DNA from: Clostridium rectalis | GTDB lineage: Bacteria; Bacillota; Clostridia; Clostridiales; Clostridiaceae | DNA length: 64,000 nt | Direction: 5' to 3' | NCBI RefSeq assembly: GCF_900626095.1 | Contig: NZ_UYZZ01000005.1 | Coordinates: 62,001-126,000, forward strand | Part shown: positions 48,406 to 57,886 of the stretch, piece by piece | How the letters are laid out: every line of letters starts with the position of its first letter | Numbering within the stretch: position 1 is the stretch's first letter | Made by a program: the position numbers and the translations under genes | Notes under the pieces: model-generated | Database searches by the model: none | What the model saw: only the letters and a program-made list of their open reading frames with translations | Told to the model about the DNA's origin: nothing

Positions 48406-49494
48406 TCAAACACTATTTGCAATTCTAACATAATAATTACCTGAAAGGCAAGTAATTTGATTTTTAAGTTGCAATTCAAATAATACCCCATATAGTTGTT
48501 TTATGTCAATATTGCATATTCTTAATATATCGTTAATATGCACAGGATTACTCCCAATTATGCTATAAATGTTCTTTTCTAAGTTATTTGAAAAAGAAAT
48601 TTTTTCTTCATTTTTATAAATATATTCAATTTTTAATATATTAAACACATCTTCTATAGTTGTCAATGGGTATGCACCATCTTTTATCAAATTATTTGTT
48701 CCTATGCTTCTATTAGAAAGTATAGACCCAGGTACTGCCATTACTTCTTTTCCCTGCTGTAATGCATATGATGCAGTTATAAGTGAACCGCTTTTTTTAT
48801 TGGCCTCTACAATAATAACTAAATCTCCTAAGGCGCTTATTATTCTATTTCTCAAAGGAAAATTATATGCATATGGTTTTGTAGTTGGAATAAATTCAGA
48901 TAAAACACATCCACTATTACATATTCTATTATACAAATTTTTATTCGCTTTAGGATAGATTACATCAACTCCACAGCCTAGTACAGCACAGGTAAAACCC
49001 GAATTATTAATACAGCTATTATGAGCAATAGAATCAATCCCTTTTGCCATACCACTTATAATAGATATTCCCCTTTCAGACAATTCTTTACCTAAAATAT
49101 TGGTTACATTTTCTCCATAAAAACTCGAATTCCTAGAACCAACTATAGATACAGTTTTAGTAGAATTCAATTTTTCAATATTTCCCCTATAAAAGAGTAT
49201 ACATGGTGAATCTTCGTACACTTTTAATCTAGAAGGATATAGGACGTCGAAATAATTTACTATCTTTATACTATTTATTTTAATAATTCGTTCATAATAT
49301 TTTATTTTTTCTTCATTCCAATATTTGATTAAAGTATCCTTTAATGGTTTTTCATCTTCTAATTCATTAAATGCTTTTTCTTTACTCATACAATATTTCC
49401 ATATTGCTTCACTATGTTTAAACTTTTTAAATATTTTTAGTTTTATTTTTGTAGATAGCCTTACAGAAGAAAACCATATATCATATTTACTCAT
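48406..49494 (-). CDS. dprA: DNA processing protein DprA (Smf)
   Basis: 362 aa. SAM-like N-terminus, Rossmann-fold core (VSIVGSRNSSFYGENV, ISGMAKGIDSIAHN, GCGVDVIYPKAN) and a C-terminal winged helix. Loads RecA on incoming single-stranded DNA during transformation. Next to a ComM-like gene. Ribosome binding site GGAGAGG. Confidence 0.95.
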   Translation of the reverse strand: MSKYDIWFSSVRLSTKIKLKIFKKFKHSEAIWKYCMSKEKAFNELEDEKPLKDTLIKYWNEEKIKYYERIIKINSIKIVNYFDVLYPSRLKVYEDSPCILFYRGNIEKLNSTKTVSIVGSRNSSFYGENVTNILGKELSERGISIISGMAKGIDSIAHNSCINNSGFTCAVLGCGVDVIYPKANKNLYNRICNSGCVLSEFIPTTKPYAYNFPLRNRIISALGDLVIIVEANKKSGSLITASYALQQGKEVMAVPGSILSNRSIGTNNLIKDGAYPLTTIEDVFNILKIEYIYKNEEKISFSNNLEKNIYSIIGSNPVHINDILRICNIDIKQLYGVLFELQLKNQITCLSGNYYVRIANSV

Positions 49495-49507
49495 TAGATC
49501 CTCTCCT

Positions 49508-51022
49508 TTAAATTATTTTATCTATAAATTTTCTATATTGCATTGCCTCTATTAAATCACTTTCTTTTATATTTTCTCTTTCTTCAATATCTGCAATTGT
49601 TCTTGACACTTTTAGTATCCTAGTATACACACGAGTGCTAAATTTGAATTTATTATACATTTTCTCTAATAAGTTTTCACAGTTTAAATCTAGAACACAA
49701 AACTTTTTTAACATACTACCATTCATTTGTGCATTAGTATTTATATTATAATTTTTAAATCTATTTTCCTGTAATTTCCTTGCTTTAATAACTTTTTGTT
49801 TAATCTGTTTTGAGCTATATCCTTTTTTAGTATTTTTTAAATCCTTATATTCTATCTCAGCTACTTGAGAAAATATATCTATTCTATCTAATAAGGCACT
49901 AGATAATCTAGAAATATATCTCTTCCTTTCATAATCTGAACAGATACATTCACGAATACTACCATAATTCCCACAAGGACATGGATTTAAGGCTCCAATC
50001 ATCATGAAGTTGCAAGGATATTCTACAGTACCCGAAGCCTTTGATATTTTAACTGTTCTATTTTCTAAGGGTTGCCTTAAAGAATCTAAAACATTTTTAT
50101 TAAATTCTAATATCTCATCTAAAAATAAAACTCCATTATGTGCTAAGGAAACTTCTCCAGGCATTAAATTAATTCCTCCCCCAATTAAAGAAATTTTAGT
50201 TGATGTATGATGAGGATTTCTAAAGGGCCTATTACTAAATATGCCATAGTTTTCATCTAACATATTAGAAACACTATAAATTTGTGTACATTCTAAAGCT
50301 TCTTTATAATTTAAATTTGGTAATACACTAGGAACCCTTTCTGCTAGCATTGTCTTTCCAGTTCCCGGTGGTCCATAAAGTATAATGTTATGATTACCAG
50401 CAGCAGCTATTTGTATTGCCCTTTTAGTACTTTCTTGACTTATCACATCCTCAAAATCTAAATATTTTGCATCACTACTATTACTTAGTTCACATTTATA
50501 TGGTTGTAAATCTTTGAATGTTAAATAATGTACAACTTCTTTAAGATTTGTTAATGGAAATATATCAACGTCTTTTAACATTCCACATTCCCATCTATTT
50601 TTAAAAGGTATTATGAATTTATAAATATTATTTTTAATCCCACTTATTACTGTAGGTAATGCTCCTCTTATTCTTCTTAAATCTCCATTAAGGGATAGTT
50701 CGCCCATGAATATATATTCCTCTAAGATTTCATCACTTATTTGATTTGTAGCAGCTAATATTCCGATTGCTATAGGTAAATCAAATAAGGTCCCCTCTTT
50801 TTTAATATCTGCTGGTGCTAAGTTTATGGTGACTCTTGCTATAGGAAATTGAAAACCTGAATTTATTATGGCTGCTCTAACTCTTTCTTTAGATTCTTTA
50901 ACAGCAGTATCCCCCATTCCAACTATATTAAAGGTAGGAAGTCCTCTACCTATGTCTACTTCTACTGATATCATATTCCCTTGTATACCCGAAAAAGTTG
51001 CTGTATTAATCTTTATAGACAA
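49508..51022 (-). CDS. YifB/ComM-type Mg-chelatase-like AAA+ ATPase
   Basis: 504 aa. N-terminal ChlI-like fold (SVEVDIGRGLPTFNIVGMGD), AAA+ core with Walker A GPPGTGKTMLAERVPS and LDEILEF Walker B, a CPCG zinc-like motif (LNPCPCGNYG), and a C-terminal lid. ComM homologues are hexameric helicases promoting branch migration in transformation. The start is TTG at 51022 with GAGGTGAT upstream; a longer ATG frame has no ribosome binding site. Adjacent to dprA. Confidence 0.92.
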   Translation of the reverse strand: MSIKINTATFSGIQGNMISVEVDIGRGLPTFNIVGMGDTAVKESKERVRAAIINSGFQFPIARVTINLAPADIKKEGTLFDLPIAIGILAATNQISDEILEEYIFMGELSLNGDLRRIRGALPTVISGIKNNIYKFIIPFKNRWECGMLKDVDIFPLTNLKEVVHYLTFKDLQPYKCELSNSSDAKYLDFEDVISQESTKRAIQIAAAGNHNIILYGPPGTGKTMLAERVPSVLPNLNYKEALECTQIYSVSNMLDENYGIFSNRPFRNPHHTSTKISLIGGGINLMPGEVSLAHNGVLFLDEILEFNKNVLDSLRQPLENRTVKISKASGTVEYPCNFMMIGALNPCPCGNYGSIRECICSDYERKRYISRLSSALLDRIDIFSQVAEIEYKDLKNTKKGYSSKQIKQKVIKARKLQENRFKNYNINTNAQMNGSMLKKFCVLDLNCENLLEKMYNKFKFSTRVYTRILKVSRTIADIEERENIKESDLIEAMQYRKFIDKII

Positions 51023-51068
51023 TTTAATCACCTCATCTAAGATTGTTGACCAAAAATTTATTTTTATA

Positions 51069-51120
51069 ATAAAACAGCCATATATTACTATAAATATCAA
51101 GTAATATATGGCTGTTTTAT
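51069..51120. terminator. 21-bp perfect hairpin between comM-like gene and yraN
   Basis: Arms at 51069-51089 and 51100-51120 are exact complements with a 10-nt loop; they contain ACAGCCATATATTACT. The flanking genes diverge, so neither ends here; the minus strand continues TTATAAAAATAAATTTTT. It may stop antisense transcription coming from rnhB through yraN, or act as a leader element. Confidence 0.6.
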
Positions 51121-51186
51121 GTTAAATAATGGATAAATGTATTTTTTTATAGTATAATGCTATTTATAATAGGAAGGAGACTGGTC

Positions 51187-51549
51187 ATGTATTCATACAA
51201 TAAAAATATAGGTAATCTAGGAGAAAGCCTAGCAGAGGATTTTTTACTAAAAAACAATTATAAAATTATTATAAAAAATTTCAAATGCAAATTAGGCGAA
51301 ATAGACATTATAAGTAAAAAGAATAATTATATATGTTTTATAGAGGTAAAAGCACGCCTTCAATATTTTTATGGTGCCCCAAGAGAAGCTGTAAACTATA
51401 GAAAACAACAAAAAATTCGTAAAGTGGCTCAAGTATATATTTTAAAAAATCAATTTCATAAGTTTAACTATAGGTTTGATGTGATAGAAATAATATTTAA
51501 TAGAGACTTAATGGATTTTACCATTAATCATATAAAAAATGCATTTTAA
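51187..51549 (+). CDS. yraN: YraN/UPF0102 endonuclease-like protein
   Basis: 120 aa. GEIDIISKKNNYICFIEVKAR contains the D...ExK nuclease signature. Bacterial YraN proteins resemble Holliday-junction resolvases, but activity is not established. The ATG at 51187 has AAGGAG 8 nt upstream; a frame 10 codons longer is rejected. It is the only plus-strand gene in its neighbourhood and its stop codon abuts that of rnhB with no base between. Confidence 0.92.
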   Translation: MYSYNKNIGNLGESLAEDFLLKNNYKIIIKNFKCKLGEIDIISKKNNYICFIEVKARLQYFYGAPREAVNYRKQQKIRKVAQVYILKNQFHKFNYRFDVIEIIFNRDLMDFTINHIKNAF

Positions 51550-52374
51550 TTATAATATATTTCCTAAAAAACTTCTTCTGTGAATATTACAGGGACCAAA
51601 CTTTTTGAGACCATCTATATGTTTTGATGTACCATATCCAAAATTATGCTGAAAATCATAATAAGAATACTCTTTTGAATATTTCTCCATAAGTTTATCC
51701 CTATATACTTTAGCTATTATAGATGCACATGCTATGCTAGCGCTTTTGGCATCTCCTTTTATTATAAATTTATTTTTTATCCCAATATTCCTAATTGCAT
51801 AACCGTCTGATATAACAAAGTTGGGCTTTATTTTTAAATTTAAAGAAGCATTCTTTAAAACTTCATTGTTACACCAAGATATGCCACTTGAATCTATTCC
51901 CTTATTATCTATAGCCCAGAGATTATAGCATATAGCTTTCTTTTTTATTATTTCTGCTAACTCTTGTCTATTCTTTGCCGAAAGTTTTTTTGAATCCTTT
52001 ATTCCAAATATTAAATCTTTATCTGTTAATTTATCCAAATCTAAAATAACAGCAGCAGCTACTATTGGACCTGCTAATGGTCCTCTACCAACTTCATCAA
52101 CACCTGCTATATATTTAAACTCACCAAAACTTTTATCGAACGCATACATAGTTTTAACTCTTTTATATTCTTTTTCATATTTGTCTAAAAACTTTATAAT
52201 ACTTTCTGATAAACCTTTTACATTTTTTCTTTTGTCTTTATTTAGGTAATGTGCTATATCTAATAAAGTATTTTTATTTTCATTATTATAATGTTTCTTT
52301 ATCATATCTGTTTTAGATTTTAATTCAGCATAGGTCATTTTATCCTTTAATTGAAAACATTGGTTAATATCCAT
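51550..52374 (-). CDS. rnhB: Ribonuclease HII
   Basis: 274 aa. Type 2 RNase H with GVDEVGRGPLAGPIVAAAV and the later DGYAI and SASIACASIIAKVYRD metal-binding residues. Removes ribonucleotides from DNA. An N-terminal extension of about 85 residues is usual in Firmicutes. Ribosome binding site AGAGGTG. Downstream of rbgA. Confidence 0.96.
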   Translation of the reverse strand: MDINQCFQLKDKMTYAELKSKTDMIKKHYNNENKNTLLDIAHYLNKDKRKNVKGLSESIIKFLDKYEKEYKRVKTMYAFDKSFGEFKYIAGVDEVGRGPLAGPIVAAAVILDLDKLTDKDLIFGIKDSKKLSAKNRQELAEIIKKKAICYNLWAIDNKGIDSSGISWCNNEVLKNASLNLKIKPNFVISDGYAIRNIGIKNKFIIKGDAKSASIACASIIAKVYRDKLMEKYSKEYSYYDFQHNFGYGTSKHIDGLKKFGPCNIHRRSFLGNIL

Positions 52375-52400
52375 AAATACACCTCTCTTTTAAAGTTATA

Positions 52401-53243
52401 TTATGGTCTTTCCAGGGAAATATTTCCAATCTTACCACCTCTAAATTCATCTAATAACATAATGGCGACTCTATTATAATCTATTTCTCCTCTTGCTATA
52501 ACCGCCCCTCTTTTCCTACCTATATTTTCCATGTTAACAAGAGGGTTTTCATCTAAATCATTTAATTTATATCTTTGCATTAAGTTTTCTGGATAATCAT
52601 TTTGTAACTTTTCTACAAGTTTTAATGCTAATGTTTCTATATCCATTATTTCATCTTTTATAGCTCCTGTAAAAGCTAAATTTAAACCAACTAAATCATC
52701 TTCAAATTTGGGCCAAAGTATTCCTGGAGTATCCATTAATTCTATACCTATTTTAGTTTTTATCCAACGTTTACTTTTAGTAACTCCTGGCTTATCCCCA
52801 GTTTTAGCTATATTATTTTTAGCCATTTTATTTATAAAAGATGACTTACCTACATTAGGAATTCCAACTACCATAACCCTATCTGTAATTTTAACTAATC
52901 CCTTTGCTTTTAATCTAGAATGTTTCTCTAATAGTAAATCATCAATTGCAGGTTTTATATTTTTTATTCCTTCCCCTGTGACACAATTTACGGATAAGAC
53001 TTTTGTTTTATCATTAGAAAGTTCTTTTATCCATTTATTAGTTATGTTTTTTTCACTTAAATCACTTTTATTTAGTAAAATAATTCTAGGCTTTAATCCA
53101 CATATTTCTTCCACGTCTGGGTTAGCACTGGATTTTGAAATTCTAGCATCTCTTATTTCTATTACTACGTCAACTAATTTAAGATTTTCCTTTATTTCTC
53201 TCCTAGTTTTTGCCATATGACCTGGAAACCAATTTATTGCCAT
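52401..53243 (-). CDS. rbgA: Ribosome biogenesis GTPase RbgA (YlqF)
   Basis: 280 aa, circularly permuted GTPase: G4 LLNKSDL comes before G1 GIPNVGKSSFINK and G3 DTPGILWP. N-terminal INWFPGHMAKTRREI is the family signature. Acts late in 50S assembly. Between lepB and rnhB as in Bacillus. Confidence 0.96.
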   Translation of the reverse strand: MAINWFPGHMAKTRREIKENLKLVDVVIEIRDARISKSSANPDVEEICGLKPRIILLNKSDLSEKNITNKWIKELSNDKTKVLSVNCVTGEGIKNIKPAIDDLLLEKHSRLKAKGLVKITDRVMVVGIPNVGKSSFINKMAKNNIAKTGDKPGVTKSKRWIKTKIGIELMDTPGILWPKFEDDLVGLNLAFTGAIKDEIMDIETLALKLVEKLQNDYPENLMQRYKLNDLDENPLVNMENIGRKRGAVIARGEIDYNRVAIMLLDEFRGGKIGNISLERP

Positions 53244-53257
53244 ACTATCTTCCTTTC

Positions 53258-53785
53258 TTAATTTGCCTTTAAACTAATTTTTCCTGCATCCTTAAAAGGA
53301 TATACTCTAAGTGTAGCTCTTCCTACCACCATATTATAATTAACAAATCCAACTTTTTCACTGTCTCTACTATCAAGACTATTATTTCTATTATCACCCA
53401 TTACAAATATAGTGTTATCTGGTATCGTTACTTCATTAAAGTCTTCCATTCTGTGTTCAAATATATAATTTTCTGTTAATTCTTTACCATTTAAATAAAG
53501 CTTGTTATTTTCTATTTTAATTCTATCTCCTGGAGTTCCTATAACCCTTTTAATAAATTTTTCCTTTGGATTAGCAGGATATTTTATTACAACTATATCT
53601 CCATAAGTAGGTTTTCTAAAATAATAAGAAACTTTTTCTACTATAAGTTTGTCATTATTGTGTAGAGTTGGATACATTGATAGTCCATCTACATTTACTG
53701 TTTCAAAAACAAAAGTTATAATTAAAAATGCTGCAACCATAGCTATAATTATCGATTTTCCAAGTTCTATTAATTCCTTTACCAT
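53258..53785 (-). CDS. lepB: Signal peptidase I
   Basis: 175 aa. One N-terminal membrane helix, catalytic Ser in VDGLSMYPTL, catalytic Lys in KFIKRVIGTPGDRI, and MGDNRNNSLDSR. Cleaves secretory signal peptides outside the membrane. The ATG at 53785 is chosen because GGGTGGGTGAT precedes it; a GTG four codons earlier lies in that site. Confidence 0.95.
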   Translation of the reverse strand: MVKELIELGKSIIIAMVAAFLIITFVFETVNVDGLSMYPTLHNNDKLIVEKVSYYFRKPTYGDIVVIKYPANPKEKFIKRVIGTPGDRIKIENNKLYLNGKELTENYIFEHRMEDFNEVTIPDNTIFVMGDNRNNSLDSRDSEKVGFVNYNMVVGRATLRVYPFKDAGKISLKAN

Positions 53786-53817
53786 AATATCACCCACCCT
53801 AAATATATAATAAAAAA

Positions 53818-53834
53818 GGGACTTTTAAAGCCCC
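53818..53834 (-). terminator. Terminator of rplS
   Basis: GGGACTT / AAGCCCC form a 7-bp stem with one G-U and a 3-nt loop; the minus strand continues TTTTTTATTATAT. It ends the rplS unit just before lepB. Confidence 0.75.
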
Positions 53835-53839
53835 ATTTT

Positions 53840-54187
53840 TTATCTCATTAATTCTTTAACTTTTGCAGCTTTACCTACTCTATCTCTTAAATAGAATAAT
53901 TTAGCTCTTCTTACTTTACCTTTTCTTACAACTTCAATTTTTTCGATTGTTGGAACATTAACTGGGAATGTTCTTTCAACACCTACTCCTGAAGCAACTC
54001 TTCTTACTGTAAATGTTTCTCTTAATCCACCATTTTGTCTTTTTAAAACTGTTCCTTCAAACATCTGAACTCTTTCTCTTGAACCTTCTTTGATTCTTAC
54101 ATAAACTTTTACAGTATCACCTACATTGAATTCTGGTAAATCTGTTCTAATTTGTTCTGCTTCTATTGCTTTTATTATATCTAACAT
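53840..54187 (-). CDS. rplS: 50S ribosomal protein L19
   Basis: 115 aa, usual length. [19 protein letters not shown] and [16 protein letters not shown] are signatures. At the 30S-50S interface. Ribosome binding site AAGGAGGG. It has its own promoter and leader. Confidence 0.98.
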   Translation of the reverse strand: MLDIIKAIEAEQIRTDLPEFNVGDTVKVYVRIKEGSRERVQMFEGTVLKRQNGGLRETFTVRRVASGVGVERTFPVNVPTIEKIEVVRKGKVRRAKLFYLRDRVGKAAKVKELMR

Positions 54188-54277
54188 TGTGCATTCCCTC
54201 CTTAAGAATATTTGACGTTCTTGTCTTCAAGATTTATATGTACAAGACAGAGGAGCGCCCGTACTAGCACGAAGTTT
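54188..54277 (-). ncRNA. rplS (L19) leader region
   Basis: The rplS mRNA leader is about 85 nt and contains short complementary segments (CTTGAAGACAAG and CTTCGTGCTAGTACG, and GTCTTG/CAAGAC). Firmicute rplS genes often carry an L19 leader. The class is inferred from position and would need covariance-model scoring. Confidence 0.45.
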
Positions 54278-54306
54278 ATTCTACCATATGTGTGTATTTT
54301 TTTCAA
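54278..54306 (-). promoter_or_regulatory. sigma-A promoter of rplS
   Basis: -35 TTGAAA (54301-54306), 17 bp, -10 TAGAAT (54278-54283) on the minus strand, immediately after trmD. Confidence 0.72.
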
Positions 54307-54313
54307 TATAAAA

Positions 54314-55042
54314 CTATTTTTTTTTATTTATATCAGATAAATTTTTTTTATCTTCCTCTGTTAAATTATATTTTTCAAATAAATCCAATCTTTTTTCTCT
54401 AGTAATAATTAAAGATTGAGTTTTTCTCCACTTTTCTATATTCTTGTGGTGTCCTGATAAAAGTATTTTAGGAACTTTCCTCCCTCTAAAATCTTCCGGT
54501 CTTGTATATTGAGGATACTCTAATAGTCCATCATAAAAAGATTCTTCCATAAAACTTTCACTTCTACCTAATACTCCTGGAATAAGCCTACATATACTAT
54601 CTATTATAGGAATACATGCCATTTCTCCTCCTGTCAATATAAAGTCACCTAAAGAAATTTCCATATCTATATAATTATAAACTCTTTCATCTATACCTTC
54701 ATAATGACCACATACAAAAATTAATTCTTTTTCCTTTGAAAGTTTTTTAGCTATTTCTTGATTAAATGTTTTTCCTCTTGGCCCTAGAAAAATTACTTTT
54801 CCCTTATTATATTTTTGTACATTAGTTATAGTATCTACTATAGGTTGAGCTGCCATTACCATGCCTGCTCCTCCACCATATGGATAATCATCAACTTTTT
54901 TATGTTTATTTAAAGTGAAATCCCTTATATTAACAGTGTTAAGCTCTATTATATTATTGTTAATAGCTCTACCTATAATACTGTGGTTGAATATTTTAAA
55001 CATTTCAGGGAAAAGCGTTAATATTTCTATTCTTCTAGCCAT
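54314..55042 (-). CDS. trmD: tRNA (guanine37-N1)-methyltransferase
   Basis: 242 aa, SPOUT trefoil-knot enzyme. [26 protein letters not shown] and [12 protein letters not shown] are signatures. Methylates G37 to prevent frameshifting. Overlaps the end of rimM by 16 bp. Confidence 0.97.
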   Translation of the reverse strand: MARRIEILTLFPEMFKIFNHSIIGRAINNNIIELNTVNIRDFTLNKHKKVDDYPYGGGAGMVMAAQPIVDTITNVQKYNKGKVIFLGPRGKTFNQEIAKKLSKEKELIFVCGHYEGIDERVYNYIDMEISLGDFILTGGEMACIPIIDSICRLIPGVLGRSESFMEESFYDGLLEYPQYTRPEDFRGRKVPKILLSGHHKNIEKWRKTQSLIITREKRLDLFEKYNLTEEDKKNLSDINKKK

Positions 55043-55524
55043 TGCTTCACTGGTTTTATTATTATTTTTTCTTTATTAATATTAATTTCAACCACAATAC
55101 TCTTTAATACAGGAATCATGAGTTCTTTCTCTCCTTTTACCCAATACACATCATTATTTTTAGTTTGTATTACATCTACTACTTTCCCAAGATATAGTTC
55201 ATTTTCATCAAATACATTACATCCTATTATATCTGATATAAAATATCTACCTTCTGGTAATTTAATAGCATTTTCTCTTGGTACTTTTATAAACTTATTT
55301 TTATATTTTGTAGCTTCTTCTATAGTATCTATTCCTTCTATTTTTAATATTACTCTATCTTTTTGAAATTTACATCCTAATATAGTTACTTCGTTACCAT
55401 CTATATAAACTTTATGCAAGTCATTAAATCTTTCAACGTTATCTGTTAATGAATAAACTTTAACTTCCCCTTTAAGACCATGGGTATTTACAATTTTTCC
55501 TACATTTAAATACTTTTCTTTCAT
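55027..55524 (-). CDS. rimM: 16S rRNA processing protein RimM
   Basis: 165 aa. N-terminal [17 protein letters not shown] and C-terminal PRC-barrel ([25 protein letters not shown]). Helps 30S head assembly with S19. Its ribosome binding site AAAAGGAG comes right after the T-run of an upstream terminator. Confidence 0.95.
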   Translation of the reverse strand: MKEKYLNVGKIVNTHGLKGEVKVYSLTDNVERFNDLHKVYIDGNEVTILGCKFQKDRVILKIEGIDTIEEATKYKNKFIKVPRENAIKLPEGRYFISDIIGCNVFDENELYLGKVVDVIQTKNNDVYWVKGEKELMIPVLKSIVVEININKEKIIIKPVKQWLEE

Positions 55525-55543
55525 ATTTAATACTCCTTTTCAA

Positions 55544-55573
55544 AAAAAGAGTTAGGCGCACCTAACTCTTTTT
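55544..55573 (-). terminator. Terminator between khpA and rimM
   Basis: AAAAAGAGTTAGG / CCTAACTCTTTTT, perfect 13-bp stem, loop of 4 nt; seven T follow on the minus strand and then directly the rimM ribosome binding site. It may act as an attenuator within the rpsP-khpA-rimM-trmD series. Confidence 0.85.
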
Positions 55574-55576
55574 AGA

Positions 55577-55804
55577 TTAAATTATTTCTACAACAACTCT
55601 TTTGTTTTCTTTAATCGCTGCTGCCTTTACAACAGTTCTAATAGCTTTAGCTATTCTTCCCTGTTTTCCTATTACTTTGCCCATGTCTTCTGGTGCAACT
55701 TTTAATTCAAGTATAACAGATTGTTCTCCAACAATTTCATTAACTTGAACCATTTCAGGGTTATCTACTAGTGACTTAGCTATAATCTCCACTAACTCTT
55801 TCAT
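55577..55804 (-). CDS. khpA: KH-domain RNA-binding protein KhpA (YlqC)
   Basis: 75 aa, a single KH domain with [18 protein letters not shown] (GxxG loop). In Firmicutes it pairs with KhpB (Jag) and binds many RNAs. Ribosome binding site GGGGGTG. Follows rpsP. Confidence 0.94.
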   Translation of the reverse strand: MKELVEIIAKSLVDNPEMVQVNEIVGEQSVILELKVAPEDMGKVIGKQGRIAKAIRTVVKAAAIKENKRVVVEII

Positions 55805-55820
55805 GTACTACACCCCCGTA

Positions 55821-56078
55821 TTACTTAGCAAGCTTTTCATTTAATCCAGTTTTTTCGAAAAGCTTTTTAACTCTATCTGTAGGCTGAGCACCATTCTTTA
55901 CCCAATTTACAGCTTTTTCTTCATCTATTTTAACTGTAGCTGGTTCAGTTGTTGGATTATAATATCCTATCTCTTCAATAAATCTTCCATCTCTTGGAGA
56001 TCTTGAATCTGCAACAACAACTCTGTAAAAAGGAGCTTTTTTAGCACCCATTCTTTTTAGTCTTATCTTAACTGCCAT
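55821..56078 (-). CDS. rpsP: 30S ribosomal protein S16
   Basis: 85 aa. [23 protein letters not shown] is cut here to [15 protein letters not shown], the S16 signature. The ATG at 56078 follows AAGGAGGTGAAATAC; a frame six codons longer begins inside that leader. Follows ffh. Confidence 0.97.
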   Translation of the reverse strand: MAVKIRLKRMGAKKAPFYRVVVADSRSPRDGRFIEEIGYYNPTTEPATVKIDEEKAVNWVKNGAQPTDRVKKLFEKTGLNEKLAK

Positions 56079-56111
56079 GTATTTCACCTCCTTCAAAAAG
56101 TATGTGTTTAT

Positions 56112-57467
56112 CTAAAATGGTAATTTACCAAATAAACCTTTTTTCTTAGAAAAACTTTTTTGCATTCCCTTCATTTGTTTCATCATCTTTTTCATATTTT
56201 CATAATCTTTTAAAACTTTATTCACTTGTTGTATAGTCGTACCTGATCCATTAGCAACTCTTTTTTTCCTAGAAGGAGAGCCACTTAAAACTGAAGGGTT
56301 TTTTCTTTCCTTTACAGTCATTGAATTTATGATTGACTCTATTTTTTTTAATTCTTTTTCTCCTTGATTTAAATCTACTCCTTTAAGTTCTTTTGAACTT
56401 ACACCTGGAAGCATTTCAATAATTTTATTTAATGGTCCTAATTTTTTCATTTGCTGCATGGCTGCTAAAAAGTCCTCAAAATTAAACTCTTGATTTATTA
56501 ATCTTTTACTGATTTTTTCAGCTTCTTTTTCATCAATAGCTTGTTGAGCCTTTTCTATAAGAGTTAAAACATCTCCCATTCCTAATATTCTAGAAGCCAT
56601 TCTATCAGGATGGAAAACTTCTAAATCACTCATTTTTTCACCAATACCAGCATATTTTATTGGCTTAGAGGTCATAGCTTTTATTGACAGAGCAGCTCCA
56701 CCCCTCGTGTCACCATCTAACTTAGTCAAAACAACTCCTGTAATATCAAGTTGTGAATTAAAACTTTCTGCTACATTTACTGCATCCTGACCAGTCATAG
56801 AATCAACTACTAATAAAATTTCATTTGGTGATGCAACTTCTTTTACATCTTTAAGTTCATTCATAAGTTCCTCATCTATATGTAATCTTCCAGCTGTATC
56901 TACTATAACTACATTATGTCCCTCTTCTTTAGCATGTTTAATAGCAGCTTTAGTTATATCCACTGGCTTAACCTTATCCCCAAGACTAAACACAGGTATT
57001 TCTATTTGTTTACCTACCACTTGTAATTGTTTTATAGCTGCTGGTCTATATACATCACACGCAACTAGCAACGGTTTTTTATTGTTTTTTCTCAATTGTA
57101 ATGCTAATTTTCCTGCCATAGTTGTCTTACCTGCACCTTGAAGACCAACTAACATTATTACTGTAATACCATTTTGAGTAAAATTAATGGTACTTTCCTC
57201 ATTTCCCATAAGTTGTATAAGCTCATCATTAACTATTTTGATAACTTGTTGAGCTGGAGTAAGACTTTCTAAAACTTCTTTTCCCATACACTTTTCACTA
57301 ACACTTTTTATAAAATCTTTAACTATTCTATAGTTAACATCAGCTTCTAAAAGTGCCAATTTTACTTCTCTCATAGCTTCTTTTATATCTTTTTCCGTAA
57401 GTTTCCCCTTACCTTTAAGTTTCTTAAGGGTATCTTGAAGCTTAGAGGTTAATCCTTCAAAAGCCAT
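56112..57467 (-). CDS. ffh: Signal recognition particle protein Ffh (SRP54)
   Basis: 451 aa. N domain, G domain with GLQGAGKTTMAGK and DTAGRLHID, and a methionine-rich M domain (residues about 320-445) that binds signal peptides and SRP RNA. Targets membrane proteins to FtsY. The ATG at 57467 follows AGGAGG; an ATG 11 codons upstream lies inside ylxM. Confidence 0.97.
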   Translation of the reverse strand: MAFEGLTSKLQDTLKKLKGKGKLTEKDIKEAMREVKLALLEADVNYRIVKDFIKSVSEKCMGKEVLESLTPAQQVIKIVNDELIQLMGNEESTINFTQNGITVIMLVGLQGAGKTTMAGKLALQLRKNNKKPLLVACDVYRPAAIKQLQVVGKQIEIPVFSLGDKVKPVDITKAAIKHAKEEGHNVVIVDTAGRLHIDEELMNELKDVKEVASPNEILLVVDSMTGQDAVNVAESFNSQLDITGVVLTKLDGDTRGGAALSIKAMTSKPIKYAGIGEKMSDLEVFHPDRMASRILGMGDVLTLIEKAQQAIDEKEAEKISKRLINQEFNFEDFLAAMQQMKKLGPLNKIIEMLPGVSSKELKGVDLNQGEKELKKIESIINSMTVKERKNPSVLSGSPSRKKRVANGSGTTIQQVNKVLKDYENMKKMMKQMKGMQKSFSKKKGLFGKLPF

Positions 57468-57477
57468 ATTAATCCTC

Positions 57478-57825
57478 CTAAATATTATTGATAAGTTCAT
57501 CCCTTATTTTTTCTATACTTTCAATACAATTTTTATCTTTACAATTTTTTTCTATATTATTTAATTCATGTATCATCTGCTTCTTAAACTTTTGTGTATT
57601 CTTACTTTTCTGCATAAGTTTTAATTTTTCTTCATATTCTAGCAAAAGTTTATCACATCTTTTTATTGAATCATAGATTGCTTGTCTGCTAGTATTAGTA
57701 TGTTCTGATATTTCTGCTAATGAAAAATCTTCATTATAATACAAATTCATAACATATCTTTGCTTTTCTGTTAAAAGCACATTATAATAATCAAGCAATA
57801 ATGACATTTTTATTCTTTTATCCAT
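57478..57825 (-). CDS. ylxM: YlxM family helix-turn-helix protein
   Basis: 115 aa. LLDYYNVLLTEKQRYVMNLY is the family opening, and a sigma-70 region-4-like HTH follows (SLAEISEHTNTSRQAIYDSI). YlxM is encoded before ffh in Firmicutes and affects SRP function. The ATG has no adjacent Shine-Dalgarno; GGGGTGAG lies 27 nt upstream with a small hairpin between. Confidence 0.9.
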   Translation of the reverse strand: MDKRIKMSLLLDYYNVLLTEKQRYVMNLYYNEDFSLAEISEHTNTSRQAIYDSIKRCDKLLLEYEEKLKLMQKSKNTQKFKKQMIHELNNIEKNCKDKNCIESIEKIRDELINNI

Positions 57826-57831
57826 AGGGCT

Positions 57832-57860
57832 ACAGAACCAAATATCTGTTAACTCACCCC
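57832..57860 (-). promoter_or_regulatory. ylxM initiation region: Shine-Dalgarno, hairpin, start codon
   Basis: Minus-strand order: GGGGTGAG (57853-57860), TTA, hairpin ACAGA...TCTGT (57832-57849, 8-nt loop), AGCCCT, ATG. Folding out the hairpin leaves about 9 nt of spacing. AGGG could instead pair with CCCT near the start and close the site. Confidence 0.5.
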
Positions 57861-57886
57861 TTTTTTCTTTTTATCTAACGAAATAT

